Positions 7,780 through 14,852 of a stretch of 38,570 nucleotides of DNA are shown here, piece by piece. The stretch's first letter is position 1. Every line of letters begins with the position of its first letter. The notes under the pieces are model-generated. The model searched no databases. It was not told where the DNA came from and was given only the letters and a program-made list of their open reading frames with translations. Source of the DNA: Pseudomonas fuscovaginae SE-1 (GTDB lineage: Bacteria > Pseudomonadota > Gammaproteobacteria > Pseudomonadales > Pseudomonadaceae); assembly GCF_000364705.1 (NCBI RefSeq), contig NZ_AQOH01000375.1:1-38570 (forward strand). Direction: 5' to 3'. Position numbers and translations under genes: made by a program.

Positions 7780-9321
7780 ATGCCACTGACCGTCAAAGGC
7801 CGACCCTGGCCTGCCCGCTACGGGCTGAATCTGCTGATCGGCCTGCTGCCCATCGTTTCGGGCATTGCCATCCTGCACTGGCAGGCCGACCGGGCACTCA
7901 ACGCCAAGGCCCGGGAAACCGCCGAGGATGTCCTGAAGCAGTTCGAGCTGATGCTCGACAACACCGAACTGGCCGCCCACGCCATCTTGCCGCTGGCCGG
8001 GCGCCCCTGTGCCCAGGCGGAACTGGCCCTGCGCGAACAGGTCGCCCGCCGCCCGTACGTACGCGCCGCCAACCTGGCCTGGAACGACAATATGTACTGC
8101 ACGTCGTTGTTCGGGGCCTACCAGGAAGCTGTCAACCCGGCCGACTATGTCGCCGGCAGCCTCTGGCTGATGAAGGGCAACACGGTGACGCCCGGCTCCT
8201 CGCTGCTGGCCTATCGGCTGGCCCAAGGCGATGGCGCGGCGATCGTCAGCATCGACGGCTACCACCTGAGCAACCTGCTGCACCTGATGGGTCGCGAGAC
8301 CGGCCTGGTGCTGCAGGTCGGCAATGCCTGGACTTCCGGCCAGGGCCAGATCATGGGCGGCAAGGCCCCGGCATTCGCCGTGGCCCGTACCAGCCTGCGC
8401 TCCAGCCGCTTCCCGTTCAGCGTCAACGCGGGCTTTGCCGAGGGCGAGACCTGGCGCTATCTGGTCAAGGAGTATCGGGAGCTGCTGGCGCTGCTGTTGA
8501 TCCTCGGCCTGCTGGCCGGGATCACCACCCGCTGGCTGCAGAAACGCTCGGGCGCGCCGAGCAACGAACTGCGACGGGCGCTCGAGGCCAGAGAGTTCAT
8601 CCCGTATTTTCAGCCGGTGGTGCGCAGCGGCACGCTGCAGTGGTCCGGCCTCGAAGTGCTGATGCGCTGGAACCATCCCCGCGAAGGCCTGGTACGCCCC
8701 GACCTGTTCATCCCCTTCGCCGAGCACTGCGGGCTGATTGTGCCGATGACCCGCTCGCTGCTGCAACAGACCGCCGCCCTCCTCGCCCCCCACGCGGCGT
8801 CGCTGGAGCCGGGTTTTCATGTCGGCGTGAACATCACCGCCCAGCATTGCCACGACCTGGAACTGGTGCAGGACTGCCGCAACTTCCTGGCGGCCTTCGC
8901 TGCCGGCCAGGTCCGGCTGGTGCTGGAGCTGACCGAGCGGGAGCTGATCGAACCCAGCGAGGTCACCCACCAGTTGTTCGAACAATTGCACGAGCTGGGC
9001 GTGATGGTAGCCATCGACGACTTTGGTACCGGCCATTGCAGCCTGAGTTACTTGCGCAAGTTCAACGTCGACTATTTGAAGATCGACCAGAGTTTCGTCG
9101 CCATGATCGGTGCCGATGTGCTGTCACGGCATATCCTCGACAGCATTATCGAACTGAGCGTCAAACTGGAACTGGGCATCGTCGCCGAAGGCGTGGAAAC
9201 AACCGAGCAACGCGATTATCTGGCCGCCCGCGGCGTGGATTTCCTGCAGGGTTATCTGTTTGGCAAGCCATTGCCGGCGGCGGACTTCCTCAATGACCTG
9301 AAACGTCAGACTGGTGATTAG
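7780..9321 (+). CDS. CSS-motif/EAL cyclic-di-GMP phosphodiesterase
   Basis: A 513-aa membrane protein. A transmembrane helix (GLNLLIGLLPIVSGIAIL) precedes a periplasmic CSS-type sensor domain, in which the cysteine motif reads MYCTSLFG (CTS instead of CSS) with a partner Cys in GRPCAQAE. A second helix (LLALLLILGLLAGITT) leads to a C-terminal EAL domain. Catalytic signatures are intact: GLEVLMRW (EVL variant of EAL), VNITAQ, LELTERE, IDDFGTG, YLKIDQSF, VAEGVET and LQGYLFGKPLP. It should therefore hydrolyse c-di-GMP to pGpG, probably gated by disulfide redox state in the periplasm as known for E. coli CSS-domain PDEs. The start is the ATG at 7780; an in-frame GTG at 7741 is less likely. No GGDEF domain. 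Confidence 0.93.
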   Translation: MPLTVKGRPWPARYGLNLLIGLLPIVSGIAILHWQADRALNAKARETAEDVLKQFELMLDNTELAAHAILPLAGRPCAQAELALREQVARRPYVRAANLAWNDNMYCTSLFGAYQEAVNPADYVAGSLWLMKGNTVTPGSSLLAYRLAQGDGAAIVSIDGYHLSNLLHLMGRETGLVLQVGNAWTSGQGQIMGGKAPAFAVARTSLRSSRFPFSVNAGFAEGETWRYLVKEYRELLALLLILGLLAGITTRWLQKRSGAPSNELRRALEAREFIPYFQPVVRSGTLQWSGLEVLMRWNHPREGLVRPDLFIPFAEHCGLIVPMTRSLLQQTAALLAPHAASLEPGFHVGVNITAQHCHDLELVQDCRNFLAAFAAGQVRLVLELTERELIEPSEVTHQLFEQLHELGVMVAIDDFGTGHCSLSYLRKFNVDYLKIDQSFVAMIGADVLSRHILDSIIELSVKLELGIVAEGVETTEQRDYLAARGVDFLQGYLFGKPLPAADFLNDLKRQTGD

Positions 9322-9572
9322 TAGCCACCATGAAGATAACGTTTCAATCCCGGTAACATCTGCCACCGCGGACATATGATTTACTCTTGGACAAATAACT
9401 ACTACACTTTTCCTGCCTGCAGTAAATCGACGGGAAAGCCTCTGGCTTATCAATAATGATCCGCGGCATTCCGGGCGTTACCGACAACGCCTGATCGGAT
9501 CGACTGCAAGCGCCGGCTTGTCTCTTTCGTTACAGGTTGCCCGCAACCCCATAGACCACTGGAGTAAAAACC

Positions 9573-9932
9573 TTGTCCAAACTCGCTGAGTTCCGTGCCG
9601 CAGAAAAAGCCCTTCAAGAACAACTCGCCCAGCTGGAAGCATTGAAGAACGATGCCGGGCTCAAGAAGGAAATCGAGTTCGAGAAGAAGCTTAATGACCT
9701 GATGACGAACTACGGCAAAAGCCTGCGGGACATCATCGCCATCCTCGACCCGCATGCCAGCCTCGGCAAGGCCGCCCAGGCGCCGAAGCAGCGCCGCGCC
9801 CGCGTTGTCAAGGTCTATCAGAACCCGCACACCGGCGAACTGATCGAAACCAAGGGCGGCAATCACCGTGGCCTCAAGGCCTGGAAAGAACAATACGGTG
9901 CCGCCACCGTCGATACCTGGGTTCGCAGCTGA
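9573..9932 (+). CDS. mvaU: H-NS-family xenogeneic silencer MvaU/MvaV (TTG start)
   Basis: This 119-aa protein has the MvaT/MvaU plan. The N-terminal coiled coil (SKLAEFRAAEKALQEQLAQLE, residues 2-60) drives dimerisation and higher-order oligomers. The linker is basic (KQRRARVVKVYQNPHTGELIETK), and the C-terminal DNA-binding domain carries KGGNHRGLKAWKEQYG, whose Gly-Asn loop and flanking basic residues form the AT-pincer that reads the AT-rich minor groove. The N-terminus matches MvaU/MvaV rather than MvaT, which begins MSLINEYRA. The only plausible start is TTG at 9573, with TGGAG 9 nt upstream. The protein silences AT-rich and horizontally acquired genes in pseudomonads. It is monocistronic, with a hairpin directly after the stop. 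Confidence 0.93.
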   Translation: MSKLAEFRAAEKALQEQLAQLEALKNDAGLKKEIEFEKKLNDLMTNYGKSLRDIIAILDPHASLGKAAQAPKQRRARVVKVYQNPHTGELIETKGGNHRGLKAWKEQYGAATVDTWVRS

Positions 9933-9948
9933 CTGCCCGGTCTATAAA

Positions 9949-9978
9949 GAACAAACCCTGCTCATGCAGGGTTTGTTC
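9949..9978 (+). terminator. Hairpin terminator of mvaU
   Basis: A perfect 12-bp stem (GAACAAACCCTG / CAGGGTTTGTTC) with a 6-nt loop starts 16 bp after the mvaU stop. The 3' arm itself is T-rich, but no long U-run follows, so termination efficiency is uncertain. Confidence 0.65.
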
Positions 9979-10539
9979 ATGGATATAAGTTTATCCCATC
10001 GATGGTGCGCCACGCGCGCTATTGCAATCCCCGCCGCACTCGCAGCACGAGCATCAGACAGATATCCACTTGCGACAGACATAGTTCAAAAGAGTTCAAT
10101 CCGGTCGAAACTTTCATCCGCCACCGATTAATGACAGTTTGCCAGCAAGCTGGTGACTAACGTCATCAAACCTGACCTGCTTGTAAAAAATTCCCCACAC
10201 TCCCGAGTGAACAGTCTCACCGCTCTACGTCGGTCGGATAAAAAACGGTATTTTTCATCTTTCACATTTTTTTCACATCAACTCTTACAGGATGAAGGCT
10301 GCTAAAGGACTAGCGCCCCAATGCCCGCTTCGGCGGGCTTCTTTATGCCCTCGATATTTGCCGCCACCTCCTCATATAACTTCCCAAGCGACTGAAGTAG
10401 CCGGCTATTACCTTTCGTTTTGAACGGCGCGCCAGAATGCGGATCGAACGGATTTGGAGCTTGAATCCGGTTTCCGTATCATCCTTTTCCCACAAGGTCC
10501 AATGAGCGACCGCCGTTCCACCATCTTCGCGGAGGGCTT
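9979..10539. other. 561-bp intergenic region with an orphan terminator
   Basis: No convincing ORF was seen between mvaU and gloA. The part at 10180-10275 is very AT-rich (several A and T tracts), a likely promoter or H-NS-like binding zone. A clear terminator lies at 10323-10344, but no gene ends there, so a small RNA transcribed from within 10130-10320 is possible. A short inverted repeat (CCAGC / GCTGG) lies near 10143-10154. Confidence 0.4.
10323..10344 (+). terminator. Orphan rho-independent terminator
   Basis: GCCCGC (10323-10328), loop TTCG, GCGGGC (10333-10338), then TTCTTT. It is a compact UUCG-capped hairpin in plus orientation about 390 bp after mvaU, which already has its own hairpin. 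It may end a small RNA or an extended mvaU transcript. Confidence 0.7.
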
Positions 10540-11073
10540 ATGAGCCTGCACGACCTGAACACCTTCCCCGGCGTCACCGCCCAACCCGACAGCGCCACCC
10601 AGGGCTTCGTGTTCAACCACACCATGCTGCGCGTCAAGGACATCACCAAGTCCCTGGATTTCTACACCCGGGTGCTGGGTTTCTCCCTGGTGGAGAAGCG
10701 TGATTTCCCCGAGGCCGAATTCAGCCTGTATTTCCTCGCACTGGTCGACAAGGCGCAGATCCCGGCCGACGCGGCCGAGCGCACGCAATGGATGAAGTCG
10801 ATTCCCGGCATCCTGGAACTGACCCACAACCACGGCACCGAAAACGATCCGGACTTCGCCTACCACAACGGCAACACCGACCCACGGGGCTTCGGCCACA
10901 TCTGTGTCTCGGTACCGGACATCCGGGCCGCCTGCGAGCGCTTCGAGGCCCTGGGCGTCGAATTCCAGAAACGCCTGAGCGACGGCCGCATGAAACACCT
11001 GGCCTTCGTCAAGGACCCGGACGCCTACTGGGTCGAGATCATCCAGCCAGCACCGCTGACAGACGCCGAATAA
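10540..11073 (+). CDS. gloA: Lactoylglutathione lyase (glyoxalase I)
   Basis: This 177-aa enzyme converts the hemithioacetal of methylglyoxal and glutathione into S-lactoylglutathione in the cytosol. Metal-binding positions of the family are visible: His in VFNHTMLRVKD (about residue 28), Glu in GILELTHNHG (about 94), His in GFGHICVSVPD and Glu in AYWVEIIQP near the C-terminus. The glutathione-contacting region RMKHLAFVKDPDAYW is typical. The length and the inserted segment before GILELTHN fit the longer, eukaryote-like Zn-type GloA of pseudomonads, not the short Ni-type E. coli enzyme. The ATG at 10540 has a GGAGGG site. It is monocistronic, ending in a strong terminator. Confidence 0.96.
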   Translation: MSLHDLNTFPGVTAQPDSATQGFVFNHTMLRVKDITKSLDFYTRVLGFSLVEKRDFPEAEFSLYFLALVDKAQIPADAAERTQWMKSIPGILELTHNHGTENDPDFAYHNGNTDPRGFGHICVSVPDIRAACERFEALGVEFQKRLSDGRMKHLAFVKDPDAYWVEIIQPAPLTDAE

Positions 11074-11086
11074 GGCGCTGTAACGC

Positions 11087-11121
11087 AAAAGCCCCATGGA
11101 TCAGATCCATGGGGCTTTTTT
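11087..11121. terminator. Bidirectional terminator between gloA and ahpF
   Basis: A perfect 15-bp stem (AAAAGCCCCATGGAT / ATCCATGGGGCTTTT, loop CAG) with T-runs on both strands lies between two convergent genes. It serves gloA on the plus strand and can also stop ahpF read-through on the minus strand. Confidence 0.92.
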
Positions 11122-11150
11122 ACATCCGCATCAAAGGCCGCACAGGCTCT

Positions 11151-11179
11151 TCGTGGGAGCCGGCTTGCTGGCGATTGCG
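11151..11179. repeat. REP element (single)
   Basis: The sequence at 11154-11176, GTGGGAGCCGG followed by CTTGCTGGCGAT, has the form of the common fluorescent-pseudomonad REP. A related, interrupted copy lies near 30917-30955. Confidence 0.6.
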
Positions 11180-11199
11180 CCGCAGTCGACCATTCACTC

Positions 11200-12765
11200 T
11201 CAAGCCGGAGCCGAAGTCCGGATCAGGTGGTCGAAGGCACTCAGCGAGGCCTTGGCCCCCTCACCCACCGCGATCACGATCTGCTTGTACGGCACCGTGG
11301 TGACGTCACCGGCCGCGAAGATACCCGGCAGCGAAGTCTCACCGCGCGCATCGACAATGATCTCGCCACGTGGCGACAGCTCGATGGTGCCCTTGAGCCA
11401 GTCGGTGTTCGGCAGCAAACCGATCTGCACGAAGATCCCTTCCAGATCGACGGTGTGGAATTCACCCGAATCGCGATCCTTGTAGGCCAGGCCGGTGACC
11501 TTCTGGCCATCGCCCTTCACTTCACTGGTCAGCGCACTGGTGATGACCTTGACGTTCGGCAGGCTGTACAGCTTGCGTTGCAGCACGGCATCGGCGCGCA
11601 GCTTGCTGTCGAACTCCAGCAGCGTCACATGGCTGACGATACCGGCCAGGTCGATGGCCGCCTCGACACCGGAGTTACCACCGCCGATCACCGCGACACG
11701 CTTGCCCTTGAACAGCGGACCGTCACAGTGCGGGCAGAAGCACACGCCCTTGGCCTTGTATTCCTGCTCGCCCGGCACACCCATTTCGCGCCAGCGGGCG
11801 CCGGTGGCAAGGATCACGGTCTTGGCCTTGAGGCTGGCACCGCTCTCGAAGCGCACTTCGTGCAGCTCCCCGGCATTCTTCGCCGGCACCAGCGCGCTGG
11901 CCCGCTGCAGGTTCATGACGTCGACGTCGTACTGGCGTACGTGCTCTTCCAGGGCCCGGGCCAGCTTCGGCCCTTCGGTTTCCTGGACCGAGATGAAGTT
12001 CTCGATCGCCATGGTGTCCAGCACCTGGCCACCGAAACGCTCAGCCGCCACACCGGTACGGATGCCTTTGCGGGCCGCGTAGATCGCCGCCGAAGCACCG
12101 GCCGGGCCACCACCGACCACGAGAACTTCGAAGGCCTCCTTGGCGTTGAGTTTTTCCGCCTGCTTCTCGGCAGCCCCGGTATCGAGCTTGCCAAGGATCT
12201 CTTCCAGGCCCATGCGGCCCTGGCCGAAGTTTTCGCCGTTGAGGTAGATGCTCGGTACGGCCATGATCTTGCGATCGTTGACTTCATCCTGGAACAGCGC
12301 GCCGTCGATGGCGACGTGACGCACATTCGGATTCAGCACCGCCATCAGGTTCAGCGCCTGGACCACGTCCGGGCAGTTCTGGCAGGACAGCGAGAAATAG
12401 GTCTCGAAGTTGAACTCGCCCTTGAGCGAGCGGATCTGTTCGATCACTTCGACACTGGCCTTCGAGGGGTGGCCGCCGACCTGCAGCAGCGCCAGCACCA
12501 GCGAAGTGAATTCGTGGCCCATGGGGATACCGGCGAAACGCAGGCTGATATCGGCCCCCGGGCGGTTCAACGAGAACGATGGCTTGCGCGCATCGGTGCC
12601 GTTGTCTTGCAAGGTGATATGGCTGGAAAGGCTGGCCACTTCCTGGAGCAGCTCGAGCATTTCACGAGATTTCGCGCCGTCATCGAGGGAGGCGACGATC
12701 TCGATTGGTTGCGTAACCCGTTCCAGGTACGACTTCAACTGGGCTTTAAGATTGGCGTCCAACAT
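11200..12765 (-). CDS. ahpF: Alkyl hydroperoxide reductase subunit F
   Basis: This 521-aa flavoprotein passes electrons from NADH to the peroxiredoxin AhpC. The N-terminal domain (1-200) has two thioredoxin-like folds with the redox-active CQNCPDV motif (about residues 129-132). A linker is followed by the FAD-binding motif VVGGGPAGASAAIYAARKG (about 216-234), the NAD-binding motif VAVIGGGNSGVEAAIDLAG, the second redox centre CFCPHCDGPLF (about 344-349) and the C-terminal FAD motif GIFAAGDVTTVPYKQ. Length is normal. It lies downstream of ahpC on the same strand, but about 270 bp away with a terminator-like hairpin and a palindromic repeat in between, so expression is probably only partly coupled. 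Confidence 0.97.
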   Translation of the reverse strand: MLDANLKAQLKSYLERVTQPIEIVASLDDGAKSREMLELLQEVASLSSHITLQDNGTDARKPSFSLNRPGADISLRFAGIPMGHEFTSLVLALLQVGGHPSKASVEVIEQIRSLKGEFNFETYFSLSCQNCPDVVQALNLMAVLNPNVRHVAIDGALFQDEVNDRKIMAVPSIYLNGENFGQGRMGLEEILGKLDTGAAEKQAEKLNAKEAFEVLVVGGGPAGASAAIYAARKGIRTGVAAERFGGQVLDTMAIENFISVQETEGPKLARALEEHVRQYDVDVMNLQRASALVPAKNAGELHEVRFESGASLKAKTVILATGARWREMGVPGEQEYKAKGVCFCPHCDGPLFKGKRVAVIGGGNSGVEAAIDLAGIVSHVTLLEFDSKLRADAVLQRKLYSLPNVKVITSALTSEVKGDGQKVTGLAYKDRDSGEFHTVDLEGIFVQIGLLPNTDWLKGTIELSPRGEIIVDARGETSLPGIFAAGDVTTVPYKQIVIAVGEGAKASLSAFDHLIRTSAPA

Positions 12766-12802
12766 GCGGGCGATTTCCCTTTTTCAATACGGTAGAAATA
12801 AC

Positions 12803-12831
12803 AACGCCCAGGTGGATACCACCCGGGCGTT
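12803..12831 (-). terminator. Hairpin between ahpC and ahpF
   Basis: The arms AACGCCC-A-GGTGG (12803-12815) and CCACC-C-GGGCGTT (12819-12831) pair with a single mismatch and a 3-nt loop. On the minus strand the stem is followed by GTTATTTC, a weak U-run. It could attenuate ahpC transcription before ahpF. Confidence 0.55.
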
Positions 12832-12894
12832 ATTGGGCGGTGCGGCTGACTTATGAAGTGCGGATGACCGCCCTCGACTGACTCATGGTCGCTA

Positions 12895-13034
12895 GTTCTT
12901 CGCAATAACGTGCCGAGCGGCGATCAGGCAAGGCAAAAACAGGCGAGGAAGCGGAGTGTAGGGACACCTACATGAGCATTCCGAGCCTGTTTTTAACGCA
13001 GCATGATCGTCGCGCAGGCCGTTATCGCAAGAAC
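12895..13034. repeat. 140-bp imperfect palindromic intergenic element
   Basis: Nested inverted repeats: outer arms GTTCTTCGCAATAACG (12895-12910) against CGTTATCGCAAGAAC (13020-13034), inner arms AAAAACAGGC (12935-12944) against GCCTGTTTTT (12985-12994), and a central hairpin TGTAGG-GACA-CCTACA (12957-12972). The whole can fold as one long cruciform. It abuts the ahpC stop codon exactly. From general knowledge, repeats with 'AACAGGCGAGGAAGCGGAG' and 'GAGCCTGTTTTTAACGC' recur in Pseudomonas intergenic regions; I cannot name the family with certainty. Confidence 0.7.
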
Positions 13035-13598
13035 TTAGATCTTGCCGACCAGGTCCAGGGACGGAGCCAGGGTGGCTTCGCCTTCTTTCCACTTGGCTGG
13101 GCAGACTTCGCCTGGGTGGGCAGCCACGTACTGGGCAGCCTTGATCTTGCGCAGCAGCTCGGAAGCGTCACGGCCTACGCCGCCATCGTTGATTTCAACG
13201 ATCTTGATCTGGCCTTCAGGGTTGATCACGAAGGTACCGCGGTCAGCCAGACCAGCTTCTTCGATCAGCACGTCGAAGTTGCGCGAGATGGCCAGGGTCG
13301 GGTCGCCGATCATGGTGTACTTGATCTTGCCGATGGCTGGCGAAGTGTTGTGCCAGGCAGCGTGGGCGAAGTGGGTGTCGGTCGAAACGCTGTAGATCTC
13401 GACGCCCAGCTTCTGGAATTCAGCGTAGTTGTCAGCCAGGTCTTCCAGTTCGGTTGGGCAAACGAAGGTGAAGTCGGCTGGGTAGAAGAACACGACAGAC
13501 CACTTGCCTTTCAGGTCAGCGTCCGACACTTCGACGAATTCACCGTTTTTGAAGGCGGTTGCTTTGAAGGGCTTAACTTGGCTGTTGATGATAGGCAT
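13035..13598 (-). CDS. ahpC: Alkyl hydroperoxide reductase subunit C (2-Cys peroxiredoxin)
   Basis: This 187-aa typical 2-Cys peroxiredoxin reduces H2O2, alkyl hydroperoxides and peroxynitrite and is recycled by AhpF. The peroxidatic Cys47 lies in FYPADFTFVCPTE and the resolving Cys in HPGEVCPAKWKEG near the C-terminus. The partner Arg/Thr region (HNTSPAIGKIKYTMIGDP) is intact. GGVGRDASELLRK (a GGLG-like motif) is near the resolving Cys, a feature of peroxide-sensitive enzymes. The ATG at 13598 has a GGAGAG site. Codon use is very biased, as in highly expressed genes. An OxyR-like sequence lies 70-105 bp upstream. Confidence 0.98.
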   Translation of the reverse strand: MPIINSQVKPFKATAFKNGEFVEVSDADLKGKWSVVFFYPADFTFVCPTELEDLADNYAEFQKLGVEIYSVSTDTHFAHAAWHNTSPAIGKIKYTMIGDPTLAISRNFDVLIEEAGLADRGTFVINPEGQIKIVEINDGGVGRDASELLRKIKAAQYVAAHPGEVCPAKWKEGEATLAPSLDLVGKI

Positions 13599-13666
13599 CG
13601 TTGACTCTCCGTCAGGGGTTGTGAAGTTGATGGGAGAATCCTAGCCATTCTTTTGCGATCTGGCTC

Positions 13667-13703
13667 ATTGGCAAAGCTGATGCTCGCGATTGGTTTTCGC
13701 TAT
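13667..13703 (-). promoter_or_regulatory. Candidate OxyR-binding site upstream of ahpC
   Basis: On the plus strand the tetranucleotides ATTG, TGAT, ATTG and CTAT are each separated by exactly 7 bp, matching the OxyR pattern ATAG-N7-CTAT-N7-ATAG-N7-CTAT at 12 of 16 positions. It is 69-105 bp upstream of the ahpC ATG. A TAGGAT (minus strand, 13638-13643) could serve as a -10 element downstream. Confidence 0.5.
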
Positions 13704-13730
13704 AAGCCCGCTGTATTAATAGAAGAAATC

Positions 13731-14675
13731 TTATGAACCCTGCCGGACCGGCTTCTCTACGGCCAGGCTCATGCCCTCGAACGGACTGGCCTCGACGTAG
13801 CGCATGGCGGATTTCAGGTCCTTCCAGCCGACATAGCTCATCAGCGACTTCAGGTCCCAGCCACTGCGATGGGCCCAGGTCGCGAAGCCGCGGCGCAGCG
13901 AGTGACTGGTGTAGTGCTCGGCATCGATCCCCGCCCGTGCCAGCGCCTGGCGCAGCAGCGGGATGATGCTGTTGGCGTGCAGCCCCTCCTCGCCCAGGTT
14001 GCCCCAGCGATCGATGGCACGAAACACCGGCCCGCGAACCAGGGCCGCGCAGTTGACCCATTCGATATAGGCCTGCACCGGACAAAGCCGTTGCAACGCC
14101 GGCGTCTGGTAGGTGCGCCCGAGGTTGTCACGGTCACTTTTGCTACGCGGCAGGTAAAGCGTGATGCCGGCGCCCGCCTGGGCCACCACATGACCCACCT
14201 CCAGCCGGCACAGCTCGTCGCTGCGAAAGCCGCGCCAGAACCCCAGCAGGATCAGCGCCAGGTCGCGCCGCGCACGCAGCAGCCGTGGCCGATCCTCCAC
14301 TGCCTGCGCCGCCTGCACCTCCTGCTCCAGTGACGCGACCACCGCCTCCAGGTGCTGCAACTGCAACGGCTGGGCCTGCTTCTCCTGCACCGGATGCAGC
14401 GCCCGGATGCCCTTGAACACCTGGCGCACCACCGGGGCCTTGGTCGGGTCGGCAAAACCCTGGCTGTTGTGCCACTGGGCCAGGGCCGACAGGCGCAGTT
14501 TCAGGGTGTTGATCGACAGCACGCCGGCATGGGCCGCCAGGTAACGCGCCACGCTGTCGCTGGTGGCGGGCAGGAAGCCGCCCCAACTGACCTCGAAGTG
14601 TTCGATAGCCGCTTGATAGCTGCGACGGGTGTTGTCTCGCGTGGCGGCGTGCAGGTAGCGATCCAGCTCGCTCAT
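13731..14675 (-). CDS. Tyrosine recombinase/site-specific integrase
   Basis: A 314-aa tyrosine recombinase. The N-terminal SAM-like core-binding domain (about 1-110) contains TRRSYQAAIEHFEVSW and INTLKLRLSALAQWH. The catalytic domain carries the first Arg in GFWRGFRSDELCRLEVGH, a Lys in PRSKSDRDN, the HxxR box SHSLRRGFATW, a W replacing the second His in YVGWKDLKS, and the nucleophilic Tyr in SAMRYVEASPFEG. All catalytic groups seem present, so it should be active in strand exchange. It is divergent from a kfrA-like gene, with paired palindromes between. No phage genes, att repeats or tRNA flank it, so it looks like a resident chromosomal recombinase. Its target site is unknown. Confidence 0.9.
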   Translation of the reverse strand: MSELDRYLHAATRDNTRRSYQAAIEHFEVSWGGFLPATSDSVARYLAAHAGVLSINTLKLRLSALAQWHNSQGFADPTKAPVVRQVFKGIRALHPVQEKQAQPLQLQHLEAVVASLEQEVQAAQAVEDRPRLLRARRDLALILLGFWRGFRSDELCRLEVGHVVAQAGAGITLYLPRSKSDRDNLGRTYQTPALQRLCPVQAYIEWVNCAALVRGPVFRAIDRWGNLGEEGLHANSIIPLLRQALARAGIDAEHYTSHSLRRGFATWAHRSGWDLKSLMSYVGWKDLKSAMRYVEASPFEGMSLAVEKPVRQGS

Positions 14676-14732
14676 GGGCAGAAATCCCGGCAGGTGTACG
14701 GAAAAACCACGCTGGAATGCGTCAAGCGCTTC

Positions 14733-14843
14733 TCACACGGGGTAATACCACTATATCCCATGTGAAAAAATCAGAATATCGCTTTGCATTTTTTCAATCT
14801 ATACTACGTATTTACATGCTACGTAACACAGTACGAAATCGTA
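14733..14843. promoter_or_regulatory. Divergent operator/promoter region of the recombinase and KfrA-like gene
   Basis: Two kinds of inverted repeat are visible. TCACACGGG (14733-14741) faces CCCATGTGA (14757-14765) with one mismatch. Near the kfrA start are TACGTA at 14805-14810 and again at 14820-14825, then TACGA-AA-TCGTA (14832-14843) immediately before the AGGAG ribosome site. KfrA proteins of IncP/IncW plasmids autoregulate by binding operators at their own promoters; the same is inferred here. Confidence 0.45.
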
Positions 14844-14852
14844 GGAGAGAAC

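Noticed and set aside
10286..10420. Short plus-strand ORF beginning MKAAKGLAPQ
   Set aside because: No ribosome site at correct spacing, it runs through a terminator hairpin and has a low-complexity Pro stretch.
11227..12795. 522-aa plus-strand frame opposite ahpF
   Set aside because: ahpF on the minus strand has all redox and nucleotide-binding motifs; the antisense frame has none.
14733..14765. attachment site for the tyrosine recombinase
   Set aside because: A dyad is present, but no direct repeat flanking the gene pair or tRNA was found, and the position suits an operator better.
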